Source: Chara braunii (taxonomy: Eukaryota > Streptophyta > Charophyceae > Charales > Characeae). From it: a DNA stretch of 22,621 nucleotides. Below, piece by piece: positions 9,510 through 20,262 of this stretch. Position 1 is the stretch's first letter. Each line of letters begins with the position of its first letter. Below the pieces are notes generated by a model. That model saw only the letters and a program-made list of their open reading frames with translations. It was not told where the DNA came from and made no database searches. Made by a program: the position numbers and the translations under genes. Location of the stretch: positions 181,635 to 204,255 of the forward strand of contig BFEA01000181.1 in the NCBI GenBank assembly GCA_003427395.1. Reading direction: 5' to 3'.

Positions 9510-9631
9510 GGAATGGGCTGAATAACGTAGGACTGGAATGTATGCGCCTCAATTGCTTGACGCGAGGATCCCTCCAGAATGTTGGAATGGGCTGAATAAC
9601 GTAGGGCTAGAATGTGTGCGCCTCAATTTAT
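9510..9631 (+). repeat. 74-bp-period duplication at the inversion junction
   Basis: GGAATGGGCTGAATAACGTA begins at 9510 and again at 9584, each followed by GAATGT(A/G)TGCGCCTCAATT. The second copy reads in line with the ORF1 C-terminus; the first sits at the inversion breakpoint. It probably arose during the same insertion, for example by slippage or template re-copying. Confidence 0.8.
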
Positions 9632-9768
9632 TTGTCACAAATGAGGTATCAGTTCTGTCCCAAATCGCGGTAGATCCAGGGATACCGGCTAACTTTTTGA
9701 CAGACTTGGACAGATTGTTACCGAGATCACGCAATTTAACGTCTCAGTATTTTGTAAATACCCTTTGA
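9559..9768 (+). pseudogene. LINE ORF1 C-terminal remnant
   Basis: The frame reads LDARIPPE and then SQIAVDPGIPANF, matching IDARFESD and SQIVVDPGIPALAF near the end of ORF1 at about 15780-15910. It stops at 9766-9768, before the ORF2 start at 9858. Only the last part of ORF1 was copied, because the element is 5'-truncated here. ORF1 function (RNA binding) is inferred from position and homology; this fragment carries no domain that I can name. Confidence 0.7.
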
Positions 9769-9857
9769 GGCAGTTGGGACGAAACCAGGCTGTTGAAGAC
9801 CGATAGTGTGGGAGACAACCATCAGGCGAGCGCGTCAGCTCCGATAGTGGTCTAGAA

Positions 9858-12800
9858 ATGAGCAAGTGTCGCCTCGTTACTTGAAATGTGCAGAGGTTGG
9901 GAGATACGGGAGGTAGAAGTAAGGGAACTAGGATTAAGTCATGGGTACATGCGATGAAGGCGGGTATCCTGTTCATACAGGAAACGAAACTCCCGAAAAG
10001 GAAGTTGACAGAGCTTAAAGATTGGTGGACTGACGCACAGTTATGGTCACCGGCAAGAGGAAGGAAAGACGGTGTTGCCATCTTAGTTCACAGTAGAATC
10101 GATACACAACTTATCGATTTTGATTCTGACTTATGGGGAAGATGGTGTTGGATTAAGTTGGGGATAGGAGAGGAGGACTGGACATTGGTCTTTGTGTACG
10201 CTCCTAATGACCCGCAAGAAAGGCTAGTTTTCTACGAAACTTTGCCATTGGTACTGCCAAAGACAGATAAGTTGGTCGTTGCAGGGGATTGGAATCAGGT
10301 AATCGCCCCGGGAATCGATTCAAAGAACGATGACACGCCGAAAAAAAATTGTAGCTACTTGATTAGATGGATGGAGGCTTGGGGATTAAAGGACATTTTT
10401 CGAATCAGAAATCCGAACAGCGATGGGTTCACTTGGTTTGGCAATCCGGTTACGGCCCCGTTTACAAAGAGAAGATTTAACTTTCTTTTGGTTCAGAAGA
10501 AGCAAGTAGGCTAACAGTCAAGGTAGACGAACAGAAAGGTCTGTTCTCAGATCATAAGCTAGTGATTTTGGATATAGCAATGGGGCAAAAAGTGGAGCGA
10601 GGCCCAGGGCTGTTCAGGTTAAACGCTTCAAACTTGGAGGATGAAGGTTGAAAGATGTGGGTAGAGGAGTTTTGGACCTCCTGGAAAAGTGCTCGAGTCC
10701 ACTTTGACTCAACAACAGAATGGATAGATGGGGGCCTTCAGATAATCTCCCACAAATTCGATATTTTCTCCGAAATTTGTGTGTTTCAGAAGAACAGCGA
10801 GGAGAGAGCTTTCTGGAAGAGAGTAGAAGAGGCGGAAAGGAACATGGGCAGCCATCCAGTCTTAGAGGCAGTCTGGGCAGAAGAAATGGCGGAAAGAGTA
10901 AAAGCATGAGAACAATATCAAGATAATAAGGAAAGGAGATGGAGACAGATCCTAGAAGTGAAGGGGATTATAACTTCAGACAAAATTACCAAGTAGTCCT
11001 TCAAGAAACTCCTCCCTCACAGAAAACAGGTAATAATGTCAGAATTGGTACACCCGCTGCTTCCATACATGCCACGAGCAAACTCACTGGACTCAATGTG
11101 TGACTTATTTTCAAGACATCCTAACCACCAAACGTTCAGACGAGACTATAGACACAGACATATCTATGCAACCAAATCTCTGGAGCAACCTGCAGGCTAT
11201 CCTCGCGCCGCATCAAAGACAGAGTTTGGACAGCCCAATCACATATGAGGAGCTACAACAGACTGTTAAAGCAATTGTCAAAGGTAAAGCACCCGGGGAT
11301 GATGGTCACCTGGTGGAATTTTACGCAACATGTTGGACCACCTTGGAAGATGATTTGGTACAAATGTACAACGAAATTTTAGTGAGAGGTAAGCTAGGCC
11401 TGACAATGACTAGAGGTATTATTACCTTGATGTTCAAGAAAGGAGATAAGTCGTTGGTTAAAAACTGGCGACCTATATCCCTTTTAAATGTCAACTACAA
11501 GATCCTGGCTAAGCCGTTGGCCAGCAGGTTAGCGGTAGTCCTTCCATATTTGGTAGGTAAGGAACAAGGTGCATTTGTGAGAGGGAGGTCTATCTTTGAG
11601 AACATTTTGACTGCAATTCAAGTACTGGAGGAGGTGGCGGCAGAGGACAGAGAAGTGGCAGTCCTACTATTAAACCTAGAGAAAGCGTACGATAGAGTAA
11701 ATTGGGCATTCATGATGACTACACTAAAACAGATGGGATTCGGAGAGTACTTCTGCAGGTGGATCGAAGTCCTTTATACATACTCTACCGCTGCGGTAAT
11801 GTCCTATCCCGCCGCTACTCTTCGTGCTGCAAATGGAGGTCTTGATCAATAGTATCAAAAGAAACACGACAATCAAAGGTTTGAAGATGTCGCCAGAAAA
11901 AGAATGCCGAGTCAAAGCTCTGGCAGACGACCTCTTTGCGGTCTGCGAAAACAGGAAAGATTCCCTGGAAGCGCTCAAGAGATGCCTGACCATCTATGCA
12001 GAGTTCTCTGAAGCTGCAGTGAACTGGAAAAAATCTACCTTTTTCCTCCCAGCATCAAAACAACTTCAGGTAAACTGGGGAATGAACAGAGTAGCAGCAG
12101 GCAAAGCTGAACGCTTTTTAATGGTAATGATCGCATTAGAGGACTGCTCATCATCTCAAGGTATAGTCCTACAGGAAAAGGTGAAAAACAGGATCAAGGA
12201 GTGGGGAGAAGCTAGACATCTGTCCTTGATTGGCAGAGCTCTAGCTATCAATATCTCGGCCTTAGCTCTACTGTGGTTTGTGGCCAGAACAAGGAACATC
12301 CCCTCAGAGATGCTGAAGGAGATCAAACGTGCAGCAAGAGTCTTCCTATAGAAGCCATATGCAAAACCAGGTGAGGGATGCTTGGCAAAGGTAGCATGTG
12401 AGGTACTGTCTTCCAAGGGGAAAGGGGGGGCTGGGTCTTACAGACCCACGGACACAGAACCAGATTCTTCTATGCCAGTGGATCTCTAGAGTAACTGAAA
12501 CGGACCAGGACGCGGATTGGGTCCTTCTTCTTGCAGAAGGAATCCTAATGAGAGAATGGGGACTGGACCGAAGAGAGGACGTCTGGAACGTGATTATGAT
12601 GGAAGCCTTCTCGGGGAAAAAGATTAAATCTCGATTGTGGAGGGAGATCCTACAAGCGTGGAAATCACTGAAGCCAAATCTCAGAACGCCGCCAAACTCC
12701 AAACAGCAAATCCTAACACAACACCTCTTTGACAATCCGAAAGTCAGAGGACAGGAAGGAGCTCCCCTCAAGGCAAAGAAAGGGCAAGGACATTTTGGGT

Positions 12801-13155
12801 ACAAATGGGTCCAGAGAGGGGTTGCAACAGTACGAGATATATGGGACGAAGAAACCAATCAATGGCAGAGCGCAGCAGATCTGAAGAGAAAGTTGGGACA
12901 GTTACCAGACCAGGAAGATAGACTTCGGTCTATAAAAGAAGCTATGCCGTAGGAATGGAAGCTTCTTTTGGGCCCTAGTGGGCTTAACCCACCAAGCACC
13001 TGGTTTCATGCGGAAGATCCGGAAAACCAGGAAAACCAACGCTTCTATAGGTTGGAAAAATAGGACAAAGTGCGGCAAGGAAAGTGCATAATGCAGGTCT
13101 TCGAGAAGGAAAGTCAGGAGTCCTCAAAGCTTATCTCCTTCAGTAAGGTGGAGAG
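9858..13155 (+). pseudogene. LINE ORF2, endonuclease and RT, inverted part
   Basis: ORF2 starts at ATG 9858. The conserved Trp of the TWNV motif is a TGA stop (9882-9884). The endonuclease follows with QETKL, VYAPND, GDWN and (after a frameshift near 10490) SDHKLV. RT follows from about 11100 after another frameshift: GKAPGDDG, RPISLLN, EQGAFVRGRSIFEN. In the first catalytic motif (LNLEKAYD) the expected Asp is Asn, codon 11673-11675. Around 11795 about 70 bp that should encode the RQGCPLA motif are missing and the frame shifts; LADD follows at 11920-11931. A TAG at 12349 replaces Trp, a frameshift lies in a G-run near 12430, and a TAG is at 12950. Homology runs to 13155. This copy cannot encode an active enzyme. 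Confidence 0.9.
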
Positions 13156-13172
13156 ATTTTCAACCCATGTGT
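13156..13172. repeat. Right TSD of inverted LINE (17 bp)
   Basis: ATTTTCAACCCATGTGT, an exact copy of 8133-8149, directly after the internal end of the inverted 5' part. Confidence 0.9.
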
Positions 13173-13340
13173 GACCGGGCGGGGTATGATTTCAGCAAAC
13201 ATGGGAAAAAAAATTCAGCAGATTTTGCTATACTGCCACCGCTGTGTGAGTACGCCCTAATTTAGCAAATTAAACTGAACTGACAGCATTGCCTAACCTA
13301 TCGTTGTACCATTCATTGGCCTACCCTGGCCTGACAACTA
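13173..13340. other. Pre-insertion flank
   Basis: 168 bp between the twin-primed LINE and the U6 retrocopy, not matching either. It was joined to 7846-8149 before the LINE insertion. No gene is visible. Confidence 0.6.
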
Positions 13341-13354
13341 AGCTGTCACCACTT
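13341..13354. repeat. TSD of U6 retrocopy, left
   Basis: AGCTGTCACCACTT matches AGCTGTCACCCCTT at 20803-20816 in 13 of 14 bases. The pair flanks the U6 copy that the large LINE later split. Confidence 0.8.
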
Positions 13355-13410
13355 TTCTCGATTTATGCGTGTCATCCTTGTGCAGGGGCCATGCTAATCT
13401 TCCCTGTATC
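13355..13410 (-). pseudogene. U6 snRNA retrocopy, 3' half
   Basis: On the minus strand this reads as the 3' half of spliceosomal U6 RNA: GATACAGGGAAGATTAGCAT, then GGCCCCTGCACAAGGATGAC, ACGCATAAATCGAGAA. The ACAGA-box region reads ACAGGGA, so the box is mutated. Relative to plant U6 the last roughly 16 bases, including the U-rich end, are missing. The 5' half is at 20760-20802, beyond the LINE. Together they give 86 bases of U6. The flanking TSD makes this a reverse-transcribed copy, not a gene. Confidence 0.92.
13398..13410. repeat. TSD of the large LINE, left (13 bp)
   Basis: TCTTCCCTGTATC, identical to 20760-20772. It lies inside U6 sequence, so the LINE insertion duplicated 13 bp of U6. 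Confidence 0.92.
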
Positions 13411-13804
13411 CCTCGGCTCGACGACGGGAGGACGGAACTCTCGGTAAACCCGAGGTGACGTCAACCCTAATCGCGTGCTCGTCTTGACGGCGAGTCAAGC
13501 GACCGCCGAGACTGGCTGCAAGCAGGGCAAAAAATTAGCGCTGCTCCCAACCGAGAGCGCAAGTTCGGAGCGCTCCTGCGCCAGCCCCTCGCGCCCCCTT
13601 TTTTTTTTTTTCTTTTTTTCACAGGGCCAAAAACCCGATGGTGTTCACACAGTCACACGTAATATGTTAGAAGGTCTAGAAGGTCGTGTCTGCATACTCG
13701 GGCGTGCAACCTTTTGTTGGGCGAGCGCCATGGTGCGCCCGCCTTTGACGTGAAGTTCGTGAGGACGTGAGTAAGGGAGACTAGGTAGTACGAAGAGGCT
13801 AATT
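13411..13804 (+). promoter_or_regulatory. 5' leader of the large LINE
   Basis: GC-rich start followed by a pyrimidine run (13595-13620) and CACAGGG. The run plus CACAG resembles a 3' splice site. LINE 5' UTRs often carry an internal promoter; no specific promoter element can be named here. Confidence 0.5.
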
Positions 13805-16086
13805 ATGTGGAGAAGAAGTCGTAGCGAGGGTCTTGCCGAGTACAGAGGGATGGCAGACCAAGGAAATGTTGCAGACCCAGACAACGAGAGAGTGGCCGCT
13901 CCTCCAGCAAGGACGGAGCTCCCGATGTCAGAGAAAGACCGTATGAAACTGTTAATTGCTAAATGCTATGAAGACGGGATTATTCCAGAGAAATTCTGCC
14001 ACGGGGAATGGATTGTGGAAGGGGGAGTTCGCCTGTTCAAGGTAAACCCTAGGTTGGACACCTTGGTCACCGCCTGGTTAAAGGAAAGAACTGTTACCGT
14101 AATTTTCCAAGGAGAGGCTAGGGACTTGCCGCTTCGGATTAAAGAAGACTTGATAAGGGCATATGAGAACGGCTGGTATAGAGAGAGGGTGTTTGACCAT
14201 TCAATCAAGAGGGGAAGGATTCACGGCGAAGGTCCAAATGTCCTTTCATACGTAGCGAAGGCAAGTGAAGTGGCGAGGTGGATGATTGTTAAAGGAGAAG
14301 ATAAGGTAGTAATTCGAGGGATTGAGTATGCCATGGTTTTCAAACCATGGATGACGAAAGCGGAGTTGGAAGAGAGGCGAAGAGCAGAGGATGCAACCAA
14401 GTTTTGGGTGATGGCCTTGAGAGTGCCGCTCCGAGTGATGTTTCATGTGGAAAGTATGGTGGAATCCTAGATGGGGAGGATTGTAAACTCTCTCCCTCCA
14501 GAACCGGACAAGTCAAGACCCAAGCTCATGAATTTGAAATTCGAGTTGGTCCGTGAGGCAGAAGACAGATTCGAGGAAGAACTTCCCATCAAGTTGGATG
14601 ATGGCGAAATTTATTATATTAAATTCGCCTGCAAGAACACTCCGTGGTGTGATACATGTTGTTGGTATTTTCACACAGCGACGGAGGGTTGTCCAAGGAT
14701 GGGAGAAAGGCAGCCGGAGCAGCAAGCAGAACCAAAGGGGAGAAGAGGTAATGATACAAGAAGGCGTGGAGGAGAATTGAATGATGAATGGAACAGGAAC
14801 TTCCGGGAGGCAGCTAGGGATGTGCAACCAAGGAGAGCAACGTCCTCAGATGTAGGTTCATCATCACATGAAATTCGTCGGACCGGTGGAATGCAACCTT
14901 CGCCTACAGCAGGGCCAGCCAATTACATTCAGGGGGGCACTTCCAACATCCAACAGAACAGTTTGGTTATCCCGCCTCAAGGGCGTCAATTTCAATTGCA
15001 TCAATCACATCTGCAGGGGGCCTGGTTTCAGCATCAACAGGATCCGTATTCAATGACCGGTTTCCAACATCCGGAGGCTTATCAGATGCAAGCCTTACTC
15101 CAGCTGTTGCAGCAAGATCCAAGACTCAGTTCTGTGCTGCCGATGGGAGGAGGACCTCCCCCGATGTCCATGCATCCTCTGTCGACGAATCTTTTTGGTG
15201 GAGGCCAAGGTGCAAGGGCTCCAGCTGGTTCGTATAGCGGCACTCATAATGTGTATCCGAGCGGCCAAGTTTCGGGAATTCAGAAATCCTTCGCCCCCTA
15301 CCAGAGGCAAACTATTGCCCAGGAGGACAAAAGGTGTACCAAGAGGGAGGGCCCAGGAGTGGAATTGACGGAGTGAAGGAGATCCATCAAGTTCCATCAG
15401 GTGGAGAGCAGGGTTTCTTGGGGGGGTTTCAAGGTGCGAGCAGCAGCGGTGCATACCGGGCGTCACCAAGATATATTCCGGAGGGAGTAGACACTCATCA
15501 AGGAGGAACAGAGGGATATGAAGAACGATGGATAATGCCTCTTGTCTGCACTATGCAAGCACAGGAGATTCACATCATTGGCACGGTCAATAAAGAAGGA
15601 AAAATGGTGCTTCCAGCTCGGCAGACTGAAGGATTGGCAACCTTGGAAGTGATCATTCGCAGTGTAAGGGAACTCTTTGCCGACCGTTTCAATTTTTGAG
15701 TCTGCCCAGATGGACTGATGCCAAAACTCGACGTGGAGCTCACGGGAGGTAAAAGGATTCGTTACTCTATTCCACTCATCGATGCTCGCTTCGAGTCCGA
15801 CCAATGGATTAACATCAGTAGGGTAGGGTTGACAAGTACTCCAATTAGCGCGTTTGCTGATCCCTCCCCTATTCTGTCGTCTCAGATTGTAGTGGATCCT
15901 GGTATTCCGGCTTTGGCTTTTGAGAATTTGAAGAATAAGATGCCTTCCTGGCAAAATTTTTCCTTGGAGTTGTTCGCAAAGAATCTGAGCAAACCATGGT
16001 CAGATGGCCCGAATGTCCCCAGCCAAATGGTAATTTCCCCAAACTGCATCCAACCAACAGGCGGTCCATCAGGGGCGAATGAATAA
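13805..16086 (+). pseudogene. LINE ORF1 (RNA-binding protein), broken
   Basis: ORF1 would encode about 760 residues. The frame from 13805 runs to 15376 with one in-frame TAG (14468-14470). A frameshift between about 15334 and 15376 moves it to the frame that ends at TAA 16084-16086, with a TGA at 15697-15699. The N-terminal part (TAWLKERTVTVIF, FWVMALRVPLR, PKLMNLKFEL) recalls the DUF4283-type region of plant LINE ORF1 proteins; this is by pattern only. It is followed by a zinc-knuckle-like motif CDTCCWYFHTATEGC, with spacing C-x2-C-x4-H-x5-C, one residue longer than the classic CCHC. A Gln/Gly/Pro-rich middle follows, then a folded-looking C-terminal part. LINE ORF1 proteins bind element RNA. 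The start at 13805 is the first ATG in frame; M at 13850 is an alternative. Confidence 0.82.
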
Positions 16087-19000
16087 GTTGAAAATAGCGA
16101 CATGGAATGTGCAGGGTCTGGGGGATGCGGGCGGAAGAGAGAAGGGTAAGAGGCTAAAATCGTGGATCCATGAGAAACACATTGACGTGGCTCTCTTGCA
16201 AGAGACGAAGCTGTCGGAGGGTAAGTTAAATAGCATGAGAGAGTGGTGGGATGACCCACAACTGTGGTCACCCGCTCGGGGATCAAGAGGAGGAGTGGCT
16301 ATTCTTTTCCACAAAAGAATTGATGCCAGTTTGGTGGATTATGACTCGGACCTGTGGGGTAGATGGTGCTGGGTAAAGGTGTCAATAGAGGGCCAGGAAT
16401 GGTGCTTTGCTTCAATTTACGCCCCGAATGAACAAAAGGAACGTCGTGAGATTGGAACGTGGTCTTGGAACCAAAGATTGACGCTGAATCGGATTGTGGT
16501 ATTCACTCGGATCAGATGGCGCTCTTCCGGTGGATGGAAGCATGGTCATTAGAGGATGTTTTCAGAACGATGAACCCAGTGTCCCCGGGTTATACCTGGT
16601 TCGGGACGGCAAGTCCTGCAGCAGGAGTGAAAAGGCGCCTGGATTACTTCTTGGTCTCTGATCACCTGGCGAAGGCAGTTTTGTCCTCTCATGAGGAAAC
16701 CGAGTCCCTATCTGATCACAAACCGGTGTTCATTGTAGTTCGCACATCAGAGGATTTGGCACGAGGTCCTGGATGCTTCAGACTCAACAAGTTGGTGTTA
16801 GAGGAGGAAGGAATAAAAGAATGGACGGAACTCTTCTTGGAGCAATGGAAGCAAGCAACGGAACTGTTCGATTCTAAGGCAGATTGGATGGACGCAGGTC
16901 TTCGCATCATTTCCCAGAGACTGGACACCTACTCAAGAATAGCAACGTATCTTAGAAACACTAAGGAAATGGATTGCAAGAAGAGGGTGGAGGAGGCAGA
17001 GAGAAGAATGGGCGAACATCCAATTTCGGATCATGTTTAGGCGGAGGAGAGGCAGGCAAGGCTTAAAGAATGGGATGACAACCAGGTGGACAAACAAAAG
17101 AGGTGAGAACGAATTTTGCAGGAGAAGGGTATTGTATCGGGAGATAGAATGTCGAAGGATACATTTAAGAATCTGCTGCTAGCAAGTAGGAGGGTCCAAG
17201 TAGGAGAACTGAAACATCCCTTGCGACCGGGAGCACCAATAGCAAGATCAAACGAGGATATTTGCGAGTACGCGGCAGCGTATTACAACAATATTTTTAC
17301 TTCAAGGTGCCCACATCAGAACTTCGAGACAGATCTGTCATTGGAATCCCCATTCTGGGACCAGATTCCTAGTAGACTGTCACAGACAGTCATTCTAGAT
17401 TTGGAGAAACCCGTGTCCACAGAGGAACTCACACAGACAATGAAACTGCTGGCTAGGGGCAAAGCCCCGGGGGATGATGGTCTTCCCATCGAATTCTTTG
17501 AAACCCATTGGGATATGCTAGTAGGAGATTTGGTGGAATTGTTTAATAATATCAGGGAAGGGGGGAAATTGGGCCGCACTATATCTAGAGGAATTATCAC
17601 CCTGTTGTACAAGAAAGGCGATAGAGATGAGGTGCGGAACTATAGGCCTATCTCGCTGCTGAACGTTAGCTATAAGTTACTAGCGAAAACGTTAGCAGTT
17701 AGATTAGATAAATATCTTCCGAGTTTGGTAGGAGAGGAACAGGGGGCATTTGTTAAGGGTCGCTCAATCTTTGAAAATGTAGTGACAACTATTGAAGCAC
17801 TTGAACTCATTGACAGGGACAACAACGATTTCTTAGTTTTAATGCTTGACCTGGAAAAAGCGTACGACAGGGTGAATTGGGCGTTTGTGATGACCACGCT
17901 GAAAGTGATGGGTTTTGAAGTAAGTTTCTGTCGTTGGGTGGTGGCTCTGTACGATAGTGCGACAGCGGCGGTTTGTGTAAATGGTTTCCTCTCAGGGGAG
18001 TTCTCCCTTTCGAGATCTTTACGGCAGGGGTGCCCTTTGGCCCCGCTACTCTTCGTGATTCAATTGGAGGTTTTGCTCAGTAACTTGAGAACTAACGCTT
18101 CATACAGAGGTTTGAGTCTTCCGAATGGAAAGGAGTGTAAGATCAAAGCGCTTGCAGATGATTTGTTTGCTGTCTCAACGAACATAGGGGACTCCCTGAA
18201 ATCGTTGAAAGACTGCCTACTAATATATGCAGAACTTTCAGAAGCAGTTGTAAACTGGTCCAAATTCCTCTTTTTCCTCCCAGAGCAATTCAACAGTGCG
18301 GTGGAATGGGGAATGGAGCGGGTACCCGCTGGCAACGCAGAAAGATTTTTTGGGGTTCAGGTTGCCCTGGGGGATTGCTCTAAGGCACAAAATATAATCC
18401 TGACCCAGAAACTGACTAACAGAATCCATAGTTGGGGAAAGGCTAAACATCTGTCTTTAATGGGTAGAGCTCTGGCTCTGAAAACATCTGTGTTTGCCCT
18501 GCTAGGATATGTAGGGACTGTCAGGAAACTCTCGAGTACGTTGTTGAAGGCAATCAAGGATGTTTCTCGTCGTTTCTTGTGGAAACCCGACAACCAAGAT
18601 AACCAAGGATATCTGCCAAAAGTGGCATGGGAAGTGGTCTGTAGACCTCAGGAGGAAGGGGGACTAGGGCTGTTGGACCCGGAAACCCAGAACTTAGCTC
18701 AGCTGAGTAAATAGGTGGGGAAGGTTGCCGAAAAAGGGGAGAAGGGCGATTGGGTGGCTATGGCTGAGATGCTGTTGGCGGAGGAATGGGGACTCAGCAG
18801 GGTATCGGACGTATGGGTGGCTATTTTTCATGACTGCTTTATCAACAAGCGCATAAAGTCGATTTTTTGGAGAGATGTTATCTCTGCCTGGAAGAAGGTG
18901 AAACCCTCGTTGAGTAAACCTCCAATAACAAAAGCGGAAGTCAAAAGACAACATCTTTTTGATAATCCGTATATCAGAGGCAGGGATGACCTTCCCATCT

Positions 19001-20262
19001 CAGCAGACGCCAAGACAGGGAACTACGGAATGAGATGGATCCAACGGGGGGTGGCTACGGTGGCGGACTTGTGGGATTATCTGAGTAACTCCTCGGTGTC
19101 AGACGACCAGCTCAAGGAAAAATTGGGCCAACTGCCATATCTGGAAGCCAGATTGCTGGAACTCAGGAACAGTATCCCAGTCGACTGGGTAACACTCATG
19201 GGTCCAGAGGGGGTTAAACCGGTCGACTCGTGGTACGCAGAAAAGCAATGTGGGACCACGATTTTCTACAGGTTACAGGAATGGTTTGATGATGGATTGG
19301 GCAAATGCTGGTTGGAAGAGTACAGGTCATTGCTGCCGAATCTTCCGGAGATAGTTCTCTCAGGGATCAGTTGGAGATATGGTCTGAATGGACTGGAGGA
19401 GATTAGGGTACATCGTCTTCCACCAAGGTCCCTGGGAGAACCGGACGTGCTTGTGGTCGTGGCTGAGGCAGTCTCATTACGGGAGATGAAGATAGACCCG
19501 GACACATGGGGCTGGCAACTAGACAACGAACCTATCTGGGGCTTGAGTAACTTATCTTCCACTCTGGTCCTCACAATTCGCAGCAAGCTGCCACATGCCA
19601 GCGAGATCATTGCAGACAGGTGGCAGCGGCAATGTCCGGAGATACAGCCTCCTTCGGATAAGGAGCTCTCCGCGTTGTGGTCACAACTGAAGGTGGTTCC
19701 GTCTCAGAAGTTGGCTTCCTTGGCTTGGCTCCAATCTCATCTGGCTGTCCCCACGGCCAAATGGCTCCAGGATCGTCAGATAGAGGTAAACACTCAATGT
19801 GACAGATGCTTAAACGCCACAGAGTCAATGCAACATCTGTGGTGGGAATGTGAGTTATCAGAAAAATTGTGGAGGTGGTGGGAGAGACATTGGGTGGCCT
19901 TTTCTGGCAAAAATCATCTGACTGGAAAGAGATGGGTCCTGCAGGGAGCTCTGCCCCCTGACGTGACAGGTAGGAAAGGATGGGAGTACATTGCACAGGT
20001 GGCTCGGTTGGCAATGCTATGGACCATTTGGCTGGATAGGAATGGAAGGCGCTTTCAGGAGAAACCGATTCAGGAGATACAGGCAGAGAGACTTTTCAGA
20101 AGCCTGGTGGGGTCCCAAATCAGAGCCGATTGGGTCCGTAGAGTTCAGCGAGGGGACAGGCAGACAGGATTGAAATGGTTCAGGGAAACCTGGGCATTGG
20201 AAGGTCGGCTGGCCAAGATCTCTCCACAGGGTAGGCTGGAGATCACAAAGTGGCTTGGGTGA
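16079..20262 (+). pseudogene. LINE ORF2: endonuclease-RT, broken
   Basis: ATG at 16079 overlaps the ORF1 stop by 8 bases (ATGAATAA). Endonuclease landmarks are ATWNVQG, LLQETKL and YAPNEQ, then, after an internal deletion near 16449 of roughly 20 codons relative to the other copy and a frame change, DWN, RLDYFLVS and SLSDHKPV. Frame 1 then runs to 20262 with stops at 17038 (TAG, was probably Trp), 17104 (TGA) and 18712 (TAG). RT motifs are GKAPGDDG (about 17458), YRPISLLN, EQGAFVKGRSIFEN, LDLEKAYD (first catalytic Asp at 17848-17850), RQGCPLAPLLF (18025 on) and LADD (18151-18162) in place of the usual YADD or FADD. The C-terminal zinc motif CDRC...HLWWEC is at 19798-19851. The enzyme would nick DNA and copy element RNA in the nucleus. 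Confidence 0.92.

Larger units (their letters stand above)
8150..13155 (-). mobile_element. L1-clade LINE with 5' inversion (twin priming)
   Basis: The insertion is bounded by a 17-bp TSD. On the minus strand its 3' part is in sense (9503 down to 8150: ORF2 end, 3' UTR, A-tail). Its 5' part (about 9504-13155: end of ORF1 and most of ORF2) is in the opposite orientation. The two parts overlap in element sequence: 9450-9503 is the reverse complement of 13103-13155 apart from two mismatches. Inverted 5' part, sense 3' part with A-tail and a single outer TSD pair is the signature of twin priming during target-primed reverse transcription. The element is also 5'-truncated within ORF1. All reading frames are broken. 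Confidence 0.9.
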
